From Pseudonocardia hierapolitana (GTDB lineage Bacteria; Actinomycetota; Actinomycetes; Mycobacteriales; Pseudonocardiaceae), in the NCBI RefSeq assembly GCF_007994075.1, contig NZ_VIWU01000001.1, positions 3,472,001-3,536,000 on the forward strand: DNA of 64,000 nt, written 5' to 3'. The position numbers were made by a program, and so were the translations under genes. The notes beneath the pieces are model-generated. The model saw nothing but the letters and a program-made list of their open reading frames with translations, made no database searches and was not told where the DNA came from. Positions 15,535 to 23,462 of the stretch are shown one piece after another. Each line of letters opens with the position of its first letter. Position 1 is the stretch's first letter.

Positions 15535-16653
15535 TCAGCCCCAGACGTCCTCCGCCACCTGCACGATCAGCCTCAGCTTCGCCACCTCCTCCTCCAGCGT
15601 GAGGGCGTTGCCCTCGACCGTGGAGGAGAAGCCGCACTGCGGGGACAGGCACAGCTGGTCGAGCGGCACGTACTTCGATGCCTCGTCGATGCGGCGCTTG
15701 AGGTCGTCGGGGTCCTCGAGCCGGCCGGTCTTCGTGGTGACGAGCCCGAGCACCACCTGCTTGCCCGGCGGCACGAACCGCAGGGGCGCGAAGCCACCGG
15801 AGCGTTCGTCGTCGAACTCGCAGAAGAAGCCGTCGACGTCCAGCTCACCGAACAGGGCCTCGGCCACGAAGTCGTAGCCGCCTTCGGCCGCCCACGACGA
15901 GCGGTAGTTGCCCCGGCACATGTGCGTGGTGATCCGCATGCCCTCCGGCCGGTCCGCGACCGCCGCGTTGATCTGCTTGATGTAGCGCAGGTGGGCGTGA
16001 TCGGCGTCCTCGCCCCTCGCCGCGATCTGGGCGCGCTGGGCGGGGTCGTTGAGGTAGGCGAGGCTGGTGTCGTCGAGCTGCAGGTAGCGGCAGCCGAGGT
16101 CGGCCATGGCGCGCACCTGCGCCGCGTATGCGGCGGACAGGTCGCTCCAGAACTCCTCGACGTCCGGGTACACGGAGCGGTCGACCGCCGCGATGCCGGC
16201 GCGGTAGTGGACCATGCTCGGCGACGGGATCGTCAGCTTCGGCGTCGCGGTCGTGGTGAGCGAGGCGAGGTACCGGTACGCGTCGGCGAAGATCGGTTCG
16301 TCGAGCCGGATCTTCTCGCGGATCGCGAGCCCGGCGGTCGTGAACGCGTTCTCCCCCTCCGCGTTGTGCATGCTGACCCGGATCTGCTCATCGGTCTTGG
16401 TGATGCCGCCGAGCTGGTAGATGAAGTCCATGTGCCACGACGTGCGGCGGAACTCGCCGTCGGTGGCCGACTGCAGCCCGATCTCCTCCTGCATCGCCAC
16501 CACGTCCCGGATGGCGTCGTCCTCCACGGCACGCAGGCCGTCGGCGTCGAGCGTGCCGGCCGCGAACTGCTGGCGCGCCGCGAGGAGGGCGGGCGGGCGC
16601 AGGAGGCTCCCGACGTGGTCTGCGCGGAACGGCGGTTCGGTGCGTCGCTGCAT
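15535..16653 (-). CDS. cobalamin-independent methionine synthase (MetE C-terminal-like) family protein
   Basis: This 372-residue single-barrel protein is related to the C-terminal catalytic domain of MetE. It begins FRADHVGSLLRP, has an early ATDGEFRR, zinc-ligand style residues in THMCRGNYRSSW and a late cysteine in LSPQCGFSS. Standalone proteins of this kind act on small methyl thiols or as alkylthiol lyases/transferases. Because the N-terminal MetE half is absent, it is not a complete methionine synthase. The ATG at 16651-16653 has TACGTT 7 bases upstream (leaderless). Confidence 0.88.
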   Translation of the reverse strand: MQRRTEPPFRADHVGSLLRPPALLAARQQFAAGTLDADGLRAVEDDAIRDVVAMQEEIGLQSATDGEFRRTSWHMDFIYQLGGITKTDEQIRVSMHNAEGENAFTTAGLAIREKIRLDEPIFADAYRYLASLTTTATPKLTIPSPSMVHYRAGIAAVDRSVYPDVEEFWSDLSAAYAAQVRAMADLGCRYLQLDDTSLAYLNDPAQRAQIAARGEDADHAHLRYIKQINAAVADRPEGMRITTHMCRGNYRSSWAAEGGYDFVAEALFGELDVDGFFCEFDDERSGGFAPLRFVPPGKQVVLGLVTTKTGRLEDPDDLKRRIDEASKYVPLDQLCLSPQCGFSSTVEGNALTLEEEVAKLRLIVQVAEDVWG

Positions 16654-16660
16654 GCCCCGG

Positions 16661-16666
16661 AACGTA
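16661..16666 (-). promoter_or_regulatory. leaderless -10 box (TACGTT)
   Basis: TACGTT on the minus strand ends 7 bases before the ATG at 16653 and serves the MetE-like/methyltransferase pair. Confidence 0.6.
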
Positions 16667-16707
16667 GCGCCGTGCGCCACCCCCTGCCCAGGTGCGAGGC
16701 TGGTCAG

Positions 16708-17544
16708 GTGGATCACGCCGTCTTCACCTTCCTGACCGACTACGGCATCGACGGCCCGACGCTGGCGCGGGCCACCGAGGAGCGCGGGTTCGACGGGCTG
16801 TTCCTCACCGAGCACACGAACATCCCGACGAGCCGGCAGTCGGCGTGGTCGGGCGGCCCCGAGCTGCCCCGCCGCTACTCGCACACCTTCGACCCGTTCG
16901 TCGCGCTGGCCGCCATGGCGATGGTCACGCAGCGGATCGCGCTCGGCACGGCCGTCTCCCTGGTGCTCCAGCACCACCCGATCGGCCTGGCCAAGACGAC
17001 CGCGAGCCTCGACCGGATCGCGGGCGGCCGGTTCGAGTTCGGCGTCGGGCCCGGCTGGAACCGGGAGGAGATGGCCAACCACGGCGTCGACCCGCGAACC
17101 CGGACCCGCCGCATGCTCGAGCACCTCGCGGCCATCCGGGAGATCTGGACGAAGGACGAGGCCGAGTTCCACGGCGAGTTCGTCGACTTCGACCCGATCT
17201 GGTCGTGGCCCAAGCCGCTGCGCACCCCGCCGGTGCTGATCGGCGGAGAGGGGCCGACCGTGCTGGACCGGGTGCTGTCGCACGGCGACGGGTGGATGCC
17301 CCGCGTCGGCGAGGACACCGATGTGGACGCGTTGGCCGCCCGCGTCGCCGAGCTGCGCCGGCGGGCCGCAGCCGCAGGGCGTGGCCGCCCCACCGTCACC
17401 GTGTTCGGCGCCGTCCCGGATCGCGCTGCGCTCGAGTCGTACGCGGCCGCGGGGGCCGACCGGGTGCTCTACGCGCTGCCCGACGCAGGCGAGGACGAGG
17501 TCCTGCGCGCCCTCGACGACCTCGCTGCCCTCCGCGGCCGGTGA
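16708..17544 (+). CDS. LLM-class F420-dependent oxidoreductase (TIGR03619-like)
   Basis: This 278-residue luciferase-like monooxygenase-fold protein has the segments RGFDGLFLTEHTNIP, IALGTAVSLVLQHHPI and GRFEFGVGPGWNREEM, typical of F420-using TIM-barrel enzymes. F420 preference is inferred from family and organism. The GTG at 16708 is the likely start; upstream translation enters the divergent MetE-like promoter. The substrate is unknown. Confidence 0.87.
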   Translation: MDHAVFTFLTDYGIDGPTLARATEERGFDGLFLTEHTNIPTSRQSAWSGGPELPRRYSHTFDPFVALAAMAMVTQRIALGTAVSLVLQHHPIGLAKTTASLDRIAGGRFEFGVGPGWNREEMANHGVDPRTRTRRMLEHLAAIREIWTKDEAEFHGEFVDFDPIWSWPKPLRTPPVLIGGEGPTVLDRVLSHGDGWMPRVGEDTDVDALAARVAELRRRAAAAGRGRPTVTVFGAVPDRAALESYAAAGADRVLYALPDAGEDEVLRALDDLAALRGR

Positions 17545-17545
17545 G

Positions 17546-18277
17546 TTAGTCCGCGTGATCGACGCAGGCGGCGGCCTCCCGCACCGCCTGCGCCAGTTCG
17601 CCGCGACGAGCGGTCAGCTCTGCACGGGGAACGGTCACACCCAGCGCGCCGCGGACCGCGCCGTCCGGGGCGTGCACCGCAGCCGCGATCCCGGCCGTGT
17701 CCGGCTGGTACTCGTGGGCCTCCACGGCCGCGCCGTCGGCCCGGATCCTGCACAGCTCGGCATCGTCCACGGGGTACGGGAGCGGCGAGCGGGCCGCGAA
17801 CTCGGCGAGCGGGCCGGGCCGCAGCTGCGCGAGCACCGCCTTGCCCGCGGCCGTGGTGTGCGGCGCCACCGGCTCGCCCACCCGCATGGGAGCGGGCCGG
17901 GGGTGCTCGGCGCAGTCGTCGACGTGCACCACGACGACGTCGAGATCGCGGAGCACCGCGAGGTACGACGGCGCTCCGACCGCGATGTGCACGTCGTGCA
18001 GCACCTGCCGGACGAGCGCGGACGGCCGCATCTGCTCGGCGAGGCTCCGGTGCAGTTGCGCCACCCGGTAGCCCAGGCCGTATCCGCGCGCCTCGTGGAG
18101 CCGCACGAGGTAGCCCTCCTCGACGAGCGTGCCGATGGCCCGGTAGACCGAGGGCAGCGGAACCCCGACGCGGCGGGCGATCACCTTGGCCGTGACCCCG
18201 TCACCCGCGGCCGCGACCGCCTCGATCACCCGCAGTGCCCGGGTGACGGAGGTGCCGGTGGCGCGGTCCGGTGCCAC
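17546..18277 (-). CDS. IclR-family transcriptional regulator
   Basis: This roughly 243-residue regulator has an N-terminal winged helix (GVTAKVIARRVGVPLPSVYRA) and the IclR effector-binding domain with PHTTAAGKAVLAQL. IclR proteins bind small carboxylates or aromatics; the effector is unknown here. The GTG at 18275-18277 fits the family start, whereas a longer reading adds unrelated residues. It converges on the LLM gene with one base between stops and is divergent from the DUF2630 gene. Confidence 0.87.
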   Translation of the reverse strand: MAPDRATGTSVTRALRVIEAVAAAGDGVTAKVIARRVGVPLPSVYRAIGTLVEEGYLVRLHEARGYGLGYRVAQLHRSLAEQMRPSALVRQVLHDVHIAVGAPSYLAVLRDLDVVVVHVDDCAEHPRPAPMRVGEPVAPHTTAAGKAVLAQLRPGPLAEFAARSPLPYPVDDAELCRIRADGAAVEAHEYQPDTAGIAAAVHAPDGAVRGALGVTVPRAELTARRGELAQAVREAAACVDHAD

Positions 18278-18337
18278 GGGATCGAGTGTCGGGTACAACA
18301 GGCGGCGACGACACCCACCGATCGGACGGGAACCCGG

Positions 18338-18580
18338 ATGAACGACGACGAACTGCACCGCCGCATCGACGAGCTGGTGGCCGAGGAGCACCGGCTCGAG
18401 CGTGCGCACGTCGGCCAGGCACTCTCGGAGGGCGAGCAACAACGGCTGAACGACCTGGGTGTCCAGCTGGACCGGTACTGGGACCTGCTGAGGCAGCGAG
18501 ACGCACGCCGCCGCGCCGGACTCGACCCGGACGGGGCGCAGGAGCGCTCCGCCGACGTCGTGGAGGGTTACCGGCAGTAG
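18338..18580 (+). CDS. DUF2630 family protein
   Basis: This 80-residue acidic and helical protein begins MNDDELHRRIDELVAEEHRLE and contains LNDLGVQLDRYWDLLRQRDARR, the diagnostic core of DUF2630. Its function is unknown. Coiled-coil character is likely from its heptad-like Leu pattern. It is followed after 3 bases by the kinase-like gene, so both are probably co-transcribed. Confidence 0.88.
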   Translation: MNDDELHRRIDELVAEEHRLERAHVGQALSEGEQQRLNDLGVQLDRYWDLLRQRDARRRAGLDPDGAQERSADVVEGYRQ

Positions 18581-18583
18581 GCC

Positions 18584-19201
18584 GTGCAGGTCTCACCCGT
18601 CACCCCCGCGCGGCTCGTCGACGAGGTCGTGGAGCTGGTCGACGCCCGCCCCGGACGGGTGCGCGTCGCGCTCGACGGCCCGCCGCCGACGCGCCCGCTC
18701 GACCTCGCCGAGCGGGTGGCCGACGCACTGCGCACGCGCGGCCGCATGGCCGTCGTCGTGAGCGCAGGCGACTTCCTGCGCCCGGCGTCGGTGCGCCTGG
18801 AGTTCGGCCGCGAGGATCCCGACGAGTTCCTCGACGGCTGGCTCGACACGGGCGGCCTGCGCCGCGAGGTGCTCGCCCCGGCCGGTCCGGGCGGATCGGG
18901 CCGAGTGCTGCCCCGCCTGTGGGACGCGGTGGCCGACCGCGCCCACCGCGACAGGTACGTCGAGCTACCCGCCGACGGGGTGGTGCTGCTGGCAGGCGCC
19001 CTGCTGTTGGGTCGCGGCCTCCCCCTGGACCTGGCGGTTCACCTGCGGATGACCCCCGCCGCCTTGACCCGCACCCTCCCGGACGACGAGCACTGGACCC
19101 TGCCGGCATACGCCCGCTACGCCGAAGAACGCGACCCTGAAGAGCAAGCGGCCCTGGTGGTCCTCTCCGACCACCCCGAACGCCCCGCGCTCCGCCACTG
19201 A
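18584..19201 (+). CDS. uridine kinase-like P-loop protein (atypical)
   Basis: This 205-residue protein resembles actinobacterial uridine kinase-like NTPases: VRVALDGPPPTRPLDLAERVADAL in the P-loop position, VVVSAGDFLRP, then VVLLAGALLLGRGLPLDLAVHL. The Walker A lysine is missing (GPPPTRP instead of GxxxxGKS/T), so kinase activity is doubtful; it may be a degenerate paralogue. The GTG at 18584 starts 3 bases after the DUF2630 stop. Confidence 0.7.
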   Translation: MQVSPVTPARLVDEVVELVDARPGRVRVALDGPPPTRPLDLAERVADALRTRGRMAVVVSAGDFLRPASVRLEFGREDPDEFLDGWLDTGGLRREVLAPAGPGGSGRVLPRLWDAVADRAHRDRYVELPADGVVLLAGALLLGRGLPLDLAVHLRMTPAALTRTLPDDEHWTLPAYARYAEERDPEEQAALVVLSDHPERPALRH

Positions 19202-19266
19202 CGAAGCAGGCCGCAGGGCTCCCTGGCCTCCGGTGGCGGCGGTTCCGGCGGACATGATCAAGCCAG

Positions 19267-19405
19267 TGATCCATCCGAGAAGCACCCAACGGTCGCTGCG
19301 ACAGCAGCAGCGTGCCGCCCGCCCCGATCACACGCACTTGATCGCCGCGAGCAGCACGTCCGCGCGGACGCGGCACCAGCGAGGTACTGCTCGGATGGAT
19401 CATGA
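19267..19405. repeat. long-loop inverted repeat
   Basis: The left arm begins TGATCCATCCGAGAAG (19267) and its near-complement ends CTCGGATGGATCATGA (19405). The arms of about 20 bases are separated by about 96 bases. This may be a remnant of a small mobile element or a structured transcript. Confidence 0.45.
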
Positions 19406-19617
19406 CGGCGGTACACCAACCCGCTGATCAAGCTTCCGGGAGCACCGCACCGGTCGGGTGCACTCGATCGGTGCGGTCCGGTTCCCCCGACCGCCCACCG
19501 GTTACCCACTGTCGTGGGCTAGACCGGAGCGCCGCCCCATGATCGGATGACCGGAGATCCACACGGCGCCGAGACAGGGAAGGACGAACCGCCGACGAGG
19601 GCCCAGCGAAGACCGGA

Positions 19618-19678
19618 CGTGCCACCGAGTGGCCTCTACGAGATGTCGATCGTGGCACGGAGTGCCGTCACGAGATGT
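19618..19678. repeat. tandem imperfect 28-base repeat
   Basis: Two adjacent units begin CGTGCCACCGAGTG and CGTGGCACGGAGTG, and both finish with ACGAGATGT. The two units are separated by 4 bases. Confidence 0.4.
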
Positions 19679-19761
19679 GGAGACCCCTGCAGGGCGGGTC
19701 GCTACCGACCGCGATGAAACGGGAGGGCAGAGACGCGAATCCCACGTACGGGATGGGGGGT

Positions 19762-19807
19762 CCGGGGGCGAAGCCCCCGGCTGGGAGTCCGGGGGGCTCG
19801 GCCCCCC
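19762..19807 (-). terminator. double hairpin terminator downstream of tRNA-Leu
   Basis: Two perfect stems lie in tandem: CCGGGGGC-GAA-GCCCCCGG (19762-19780) and GGGGGGC-TCG-GCCCCCC (19791-19807). They are 60-100 bases beyond the 3' end of the leftward tRNA-Leu and are the obvious terminator for it, although no T-run follows. Confidence 0.55.
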
Positions 19808-19864
19808 AGAGTGGAACCGATGCCCACGAGGGGGTGAGCGCGTTCCGCGAACACGGGTACCCAG

Positions 19865-19947
19865 TGGGCGAGGAGGGAGTTGAACCCTCACGTCCTTTCG
19901 GACACACGGACCTGAACCGTGCGCGTCTGCCATTCCGCCACTCGCCC
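19865..19947 (-). tRNA. tRNA-Leu (anticodon CAG)
   Basis: This 83-base tRNA on the minus strand has a 7-bp acceptor stem GGGCGAG/CTCGCCC, the anticodon loop TTCAGGT (CAG), a class II long variable arm, and a T-arm GGGTTCAACTCCC. CCA is not encoded. Its place beside fhaA matches leuT next to the fha-pkn locus in mycobacteria. Confidence 0.95.
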
Positions 19948-20031
19948 TGGCAGAGGAAAGTTAGCACGGGGGTGGGAGGGGGTTTCGGGCGGGCCCTGGT
20001 CGGGGGGCGGCGTGTGGCGGACTAGCACAGA

Positions 20032-20037
20032 TACGAT
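20032..20037 (+). promoter_or_regulatory. probable -10 box of the fhaA-pknB operon
   Basis: TACGAT lies 43 bases before the TTG start of fhaA and is the best -10 hexamer in the gap after tRNA-Leu. Transcription from here would read the whole cell-wall kinase operon. Confidence 0.45.
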
Positions 20038-20080
20038 CGGGACTGCCAGCAACACGCCGATGCGAACGGAGGAAGATCGG

Positions 20081-21376
20081 TTGGGCCGCGTCGACAGGTT
20101 CGAACGCCGTCTTCAGGGACTGGTGGGCGACGCCTTCGCGCGGGTCTTCGGTGGCAGTGTCGTTCCCCAGGAAGTCGTACAGGCGCTGCTGAGGGAAGCC
20201 GAGGGCCATCTGCAGGAGCTCGCGGGCGGGCGCGTACTCGCGCCCAACAGGTTCACCGTGCTCCTCAGCCCCACCGATCTCGCTCGCATGGGCGGTGACC
20301 GAGCGGAGATCGTGAACTCGCTGTCCGGCTCTGTCACCGAGCAACTCGCCGACCAGGGATGGGACACCTACGGCGAGGTCGTAGTCTTTCTGGAGCGCTC
20401 CGATGCGCTGCACACGGGACAGTTCCGCACCCGCTCGACCGTGGACCCCGACGCTTCCCGCCGGGACGCCATCCGAGCACGCGACGCAGGAGAAGCACCC
20501 ATGAGCCAGCAACCGGGCCACCCCGAGGAGAACGGGCAGTACGGATACGACCGTGGTGCCCCCGGCGGATACGGGCAGCAGCAGACGTACGCCCCGCCCG
20601 CCTACGACCAGCGCCAAGGGGGGTACGAGCAGGGCGAGCCCGGCCAGCCGGGCTATGGCCAGCCGGGGTACCCGCAGCAGGGCGGCGGCTACGGCGGCCC
20701 GCAGCAGCAGGGCGGCGGCTACGACCAGGGGTACGGCCAGCAGGGCGCCGGCTACGGCGGCCCGCAGCAGCAGGGCGGCGGGTACGGTGGCCAGCCCGGT
20801 GGTGGCTACGACCAGGGTTACGGCCAGCAGGGCGGCGGCTACGGCGGCCCGCAGCAGGGCGGCGGCGGCTACGACCAGGGGTACGGCGGCCAGCCTCAGG
20901 GCTACGCCCAGCCGGGTGGTGGCTACGGCGGCCAGCAGCAGCCGGGCTACGCACCGGGCGGCTACGACCAGGGTTACGGCCAGCAGGGCGGCGGCTACCC
21001 GCAGCAGCAGCAGTACGAGCAGGGTTACGACGGCGGGTACGACCAGGGTTACGGCGGCCAGCAGGGCGGCTACGGCGGCTACCAGCAGCAGCTGTCGGCC
21101 TCGCTCTCGCTGGACGACGGGTCGGGCCGCACGTACGACCTCACCCAGGGCAGCCACGTGATCGGGCGCGGGCAGGATTCGTCGTTCCGCCTCCCGGACA
21201 CCGGCGTGTCGCGCCGCCACCTGGAGATCAACTGGGATGGTCACACGGCGACGTTGACGGACCTCGGTTCCACCAACGGCACCACCGTCAACGGCAACCC
21301 GGTGCAGACCTGGCAGCTCAACGACGGTGACGTCATCCGAGTCGGGCACTCGAGCCTGGTCTTCCGCACGCAGTAG
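20081..21376 (+). CDS. fhaA: FhaA: DUF3662 and FHA domain protein
   Basis: This 431-residue phosphothreonine-reading protein acts in cell-wall synthesis with the PknA/PknB kinases. An N-terminal DUF3662 domain ([20 protein letters not shown] to about residue 130) is followed by a long Gly/Tyr/Gln linker of GGYGQQ and GYDQG-type repeats (about residues 150-345). A C-terminal FHA domain carries [19 protein letters not shown] and DLGSTNGT. The TTG at 20081 is chosen because GGAGGA lies 7 bases upstream and the family starts here. It is the first gene of the operon running to pknB. Confidence 0.93.
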   Translation: MGRVDRFERRLQGLVGDAFARVFGGSVVPQEVVQALLREAEGHLQELAGGRVLAPNRFTVLLSPTDLARMGGDRAEIVNSLSGSVTEQLADQGWDTYGEVVVFLERSDALHTGQFRTRSTVDPDASRRDAIRARDAGEAPMSQQPGHPEENGQYGYDRGAPGGYGQQQTYAPPAYDQRQGGYEQGEPGQPGYGQPGYPQQGGGYGGPQQQGGGYDQGYGQQGAGYGGPQQQGGGYGGQPGGGYDQGYGQQGGGYGGPQQGGGGYDQGYGGQPQGYAQPGGGYGGQQQPGYAPGGYDQGYGQQGGGYPQQQQYEQGYDGGYDQGYGGQQGGYGGYQQQLSASLSLDDGSGRTYDLTQGSHVIGRGQDSSFRLPDTGVSRRHLEINWDGHTATLTDLGSTNGTTVNGNPVQTWQLNDGDVIRVGHSSLVFRTQ

Positions 21377-21433
21377 ACAGGCACAGGGCCGGGTGAGGGA
21401 CGACGACATCGGAGAGAACGGAGTTCGCCGCGA

Positions 21434-21892
21434 GTGCCGGAGTTGGTGCTGCAGCTGACCAGGGCGGGCTTCCTCGCCCTCCTCTGGCTGTTCGTGCTGG
21501 TCGCGCTCCGGGTGGTGCGCTCTGATCTCTACGCTGCGTCCGGCCTGCGCGCGCTGGTTCCGGGTGGTGGCCGGTCCACGGCCCGCACGGGCCGGGGCCG
21601 CACCCCACGTCAGCTCCTCGTCACACAGGGGGCGCTGGCCGGCACGCGCATCTCGTTGGACTCCCGGCCGATCCTGATCGGCCGGGCCGACGACTCGACG
21701 CTGGTGCTCGACGACGACTACGCATCCACTCGCCATGCCCGGATTTCGATGCAGGGTGACGAGTGGTACGTCGAGGATCTCGGGTCGACCAACGGCACGT
21801 ACCTCGACCGGGCTAAGGTCACCGGGCCGACCCGGGTCCCCCCGGGCGTCCCTGTCCGCATCGGCAAGACGGTGATCGAGCTTCGATCATGA
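21434..21892 (+). CDS. fhaB: FhaB/FipA: membrane-anchored FHA domain protein
   Basis: This 152-residue protein has an N-terminal transmembrane helix (residues about 8-30, GFLALLWLFVLVALRVV) and a C-terminal FHA domain ([31 protein letters not shown]). In mycobacteria it binds phosphorylated FtsZ and links kinase signalling to division. The GTG start at 21434 lies 57 bases after fhaA. Its stop overlaps a 33-codon ORF (ATGA at 21889). Confidence 0.93.
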   Translation: MPELVLQLTRAGFLALLWLFVLVALRVVRSDLYAASGLRALVPGGGRSTARTGRGRTPRQLLVTQGALAGTRISLDSRPILIGRADDSTLVLDDDYASTRHARISMQGDEWYVEDLGSTNGTYLDRAKVTGPTRVPPGVPVRIGKTVIELRS

Positions 21893-21990
21893 GCCGGCGC
21901 ATGCTTCACCACCGTGCCTCGGCGCTCGTCGCCCGGGCCGGCCGCGCCGGCCGATCTGCCCCTGAACGTAGTGTCGGAGCGCTGAGATGA
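21889..21990 (+). CDS. candidate tiny Arg-rich coupling ORF between fhaB and pstP
   Basis: This 33-codon ORF (MSRRMLHHRASALVAR...) starts with ATGA overlapping the fhaB stop and ends with a TGA overlapping the pstP start (ATGA at 21987-21990). It exactly fills the gap, so ribosomes could pass from fhaB to pstP without release. No domain is recognised. In GC-rich DNA an open frame of this size can arise by chance, so this is a candidate only. Confidence 0.35.
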   Translation: MSRRMLHHRASALVARAGRAGRSAPERSVGALR

Positions 21991-23366
21991 CGCTGGTCCT
22001 GCGCTACTCCGCCCGCAGCGACCGCGGGCTCGTCCGGCAGAACAACCAGGATGCCGTGTACGCCGGTCCTCGGCTGCTCGCGCTGGCGGACGGGATGGGC
22101 GGCCACGCCGCGGGCGAGGTGGCGTCATCGCTGGTGATCGCGGCGCTCGCCCCGCTCGACGAGGACGATCCGGGCGACGACCTGCTCGCCGAGCTGCGCA
22201 ACGCCACGGTGGAGGGCAATGCCGCGATCACGCGGCACGTCGCGGACGCACCCGACCTCGAGGGCATGGGCACCACGCTCACCGCGATCCTGTTCGCCGG
22301 TAACCGGCTCGGGCTGGTGCACATCGGCGACTCGCGTGCCTACCAGCTCCGCGACGGCTACCTGACGCAGATCACCAAGGACGACACGTTCGTCCAGTCG
22401 CTGATCGACGAGGGCCGCATCACCGAGGAGGAGGCCCACACCCACCCGCAGCGGTCGCTGCTGCTGCGGGCGATCACCGGGCAGGATGTGGATCCGTCGC
22501 TGACGATCCGCGAGGCCCGGGCGGGCGACCGGTTCCTGCTGTGCTCCGACGGGCTGTCGGGTGTGGTGAGCGACGAGACCCTGGCCGAGACGCTGCAGGC
22601 GTACCGCGATCCGCGGGAGTGCGCGGACCGGATGATCGAGCTGGCCCTGCGGGGCGGCGGCCCGGACAACATCACCTGCATCGTGGCCGACGTCGTGGAC
22701 ATCGACTTCGGCGAGGACGCCCCCATCGTGGGCGGTTCCGTGGGCGACGGGTCGGAGGACGGGCCGCGGCCCGACTCGGCGGCGGCCCGGGCGTCCGCCA
22801 CCACGATGACCCGCACGGCCCCGCAGCGGATCGTTCCCCCGCAGACCGCTCCGGCGTCCCGGGCCAAGGGCAGGCTGCGGATCGTGCTCGCCGTCGTCGC
22901 GGTGCTCGCGGTGCTGGTCGCGGGCGGGTTCTTCGCGCGCATGTGGGTCATGCAGCAGTACTACGTGGGCGCCGACGGCGAGCAGGTCGTGATATTCCAG
23001 GGTGTCCGCGGGGACGTCCTGGGCTTTCCGCTGTCCTCAGTGGCCGAGCGCACCGACATCGCGCTGGACGACCTCCCCCAGACCGAGCGCAGCCAGGTGC
23101 GCGACGGGATCATCATCACCGACAACGGGCTCGCGGGCGCCCGCGAGCTCGTCGACCGGCTGCGTGACCGGATGCTGGAGCCCTGCCCGCCGCCGCAGCC
23201 CCCGCAGCCCCCGCAGGCGGAGCAGCCGCCGCAGGTGGTCGACCCGGCGCAACCTCCGGCGCAGCCAGGCGTCGATCCGAATGTGCAGGCGCAGCCTCCC
23301 GTCGACACGACCCCGCTGCCGACGCCTGTGCCCGAGCCTGGGACCAACTGCCGGTCGGTGAGCTAG
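21987..23366 (+). CDS. pstP: PstP: PP2C-family Ser/Thr protein phosphatase
   Basis: This 459-residue membrane phosphatase reverses phosphorylation by PknA and PknB. The cytoplasmic PP2C domain (residues 1-240) shows metal-binding motifs LALADGMGGH (Asp35), HIGDSRAY, LLCSDGLSGVV and GGPDNIT. A juxtamembrane linker leads to a transmembrane helix at about 297-318, and the extracellular tail is Pro/Gln-rich. All motifs are intact. It is preceded by the tiny coupling ORF and followed by another. Confidence 0.96.
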   Translation: MTLVLRYSARSDRGLVRQNNQDAVYAGPRLLALADGMGGHAAGEVASSLVIAALAPLDEDDPGDDLLAELRNATVEGNAAITRHVADAPDLEGMGTTLTAILFAGNRLGLVHIGDSRAYQLRDGYLTQITKDDTFVQSLIDEGRITEEEAHTHPQRSLLLRAITGQDVDPSLTIREARAGDRFLLCSDGLSGVVSDETLAETLQAYRDPRECADRMIELALRGGGPDNITCIVADVVDIDFGEDAPIVGGSVGDGSEDGPRPDSAAARASATTMTRTAPQRIVPPQTAPASRAKGRLRIVLAVVAVLAVLVAGGFFARMWVMQQYYVGADGEQVVIFQGVRGDVLGFPLSSVAERTDIALDDLPQTERSQVRDGIIITDNGLAGARELVDRLRDRMLEPCPPPQPPQPPQAEQPPQVVDPAQPPAQPGVDPNVQAQPPVDTTPLPTPVPEPGTNCRSVS

Positions 23367-23392
23367 ATGAGCGAGCGTCAGCGAGCGGATCG
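23367..23392 (+). repeat. GAGCGAGCG-type repeat at the pstP-rodA junction
   Basis: Directly after the pstP TAG the sequence reads ATGAGCGAGCGTCAGCGAGC then GGATCG. It is related to the repeat after the adh stop at 12231. Short imperfect palindromes of this kind are frequent after stop codons in some actinomycetes (from memory, not checked). Confidence 0.4.
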
Positions 23393-23462
23393 AGGTCGCA
23401 GCGCCCGCGCGTTGCGTCGTTTCCCCCTGGGCCGCTCCAGCCCCGGCGAGGGCGGCCGATGA
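23367..23462 (+). CDS. candidate tiny Arg-rich coupling ORF between pstP and rodA
   Basis: This 31-codon ORF (MSERQRADRGRSARAL...) begins with ATG immediately after the pstP TAG. It ends in a TGA that overlaps the rodA start as ATGA (23459-23462). Its first part is the GAGCGAGCG repeat. It may be only repeat-derived, or it may keep ribosomes coupled along the operon. Confidence 0.3.
   Translation: MSERQRADRGRSARALRRFPLGRSSPGEGGR

Larger units (their letters stand above)
19202..19864. other. gene-poor region with inverted and tandem repeats
   Basis: No credible gene is visible in these 663 bases. They contain a long-loop inverted repeat (19267-19405), a tandem imperfect repeat (19618-19678) and two back-to-back strong hairpins (19762-19807). 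The last pair lies just downstream of the leftward tRNA-Leu. Confidence 0.55.

Noticed and set aside
20500..21090. Repeats that look like a CRISPR or tandem-repeat array
   Set aside because: They are irregular codon repeats (GGYGQQ, GYDQG) in the FhaA linker, in frame, with no spacers of constant length.
19961..21736. A 591-codon antisense frame over fhaA
   Set aside because: It mirrors the Gly/Tyr/Gln linker repeat of FhaA as Val/Ala/Leu repeats; there is no ribosome site and the plus-strand gene is certain.
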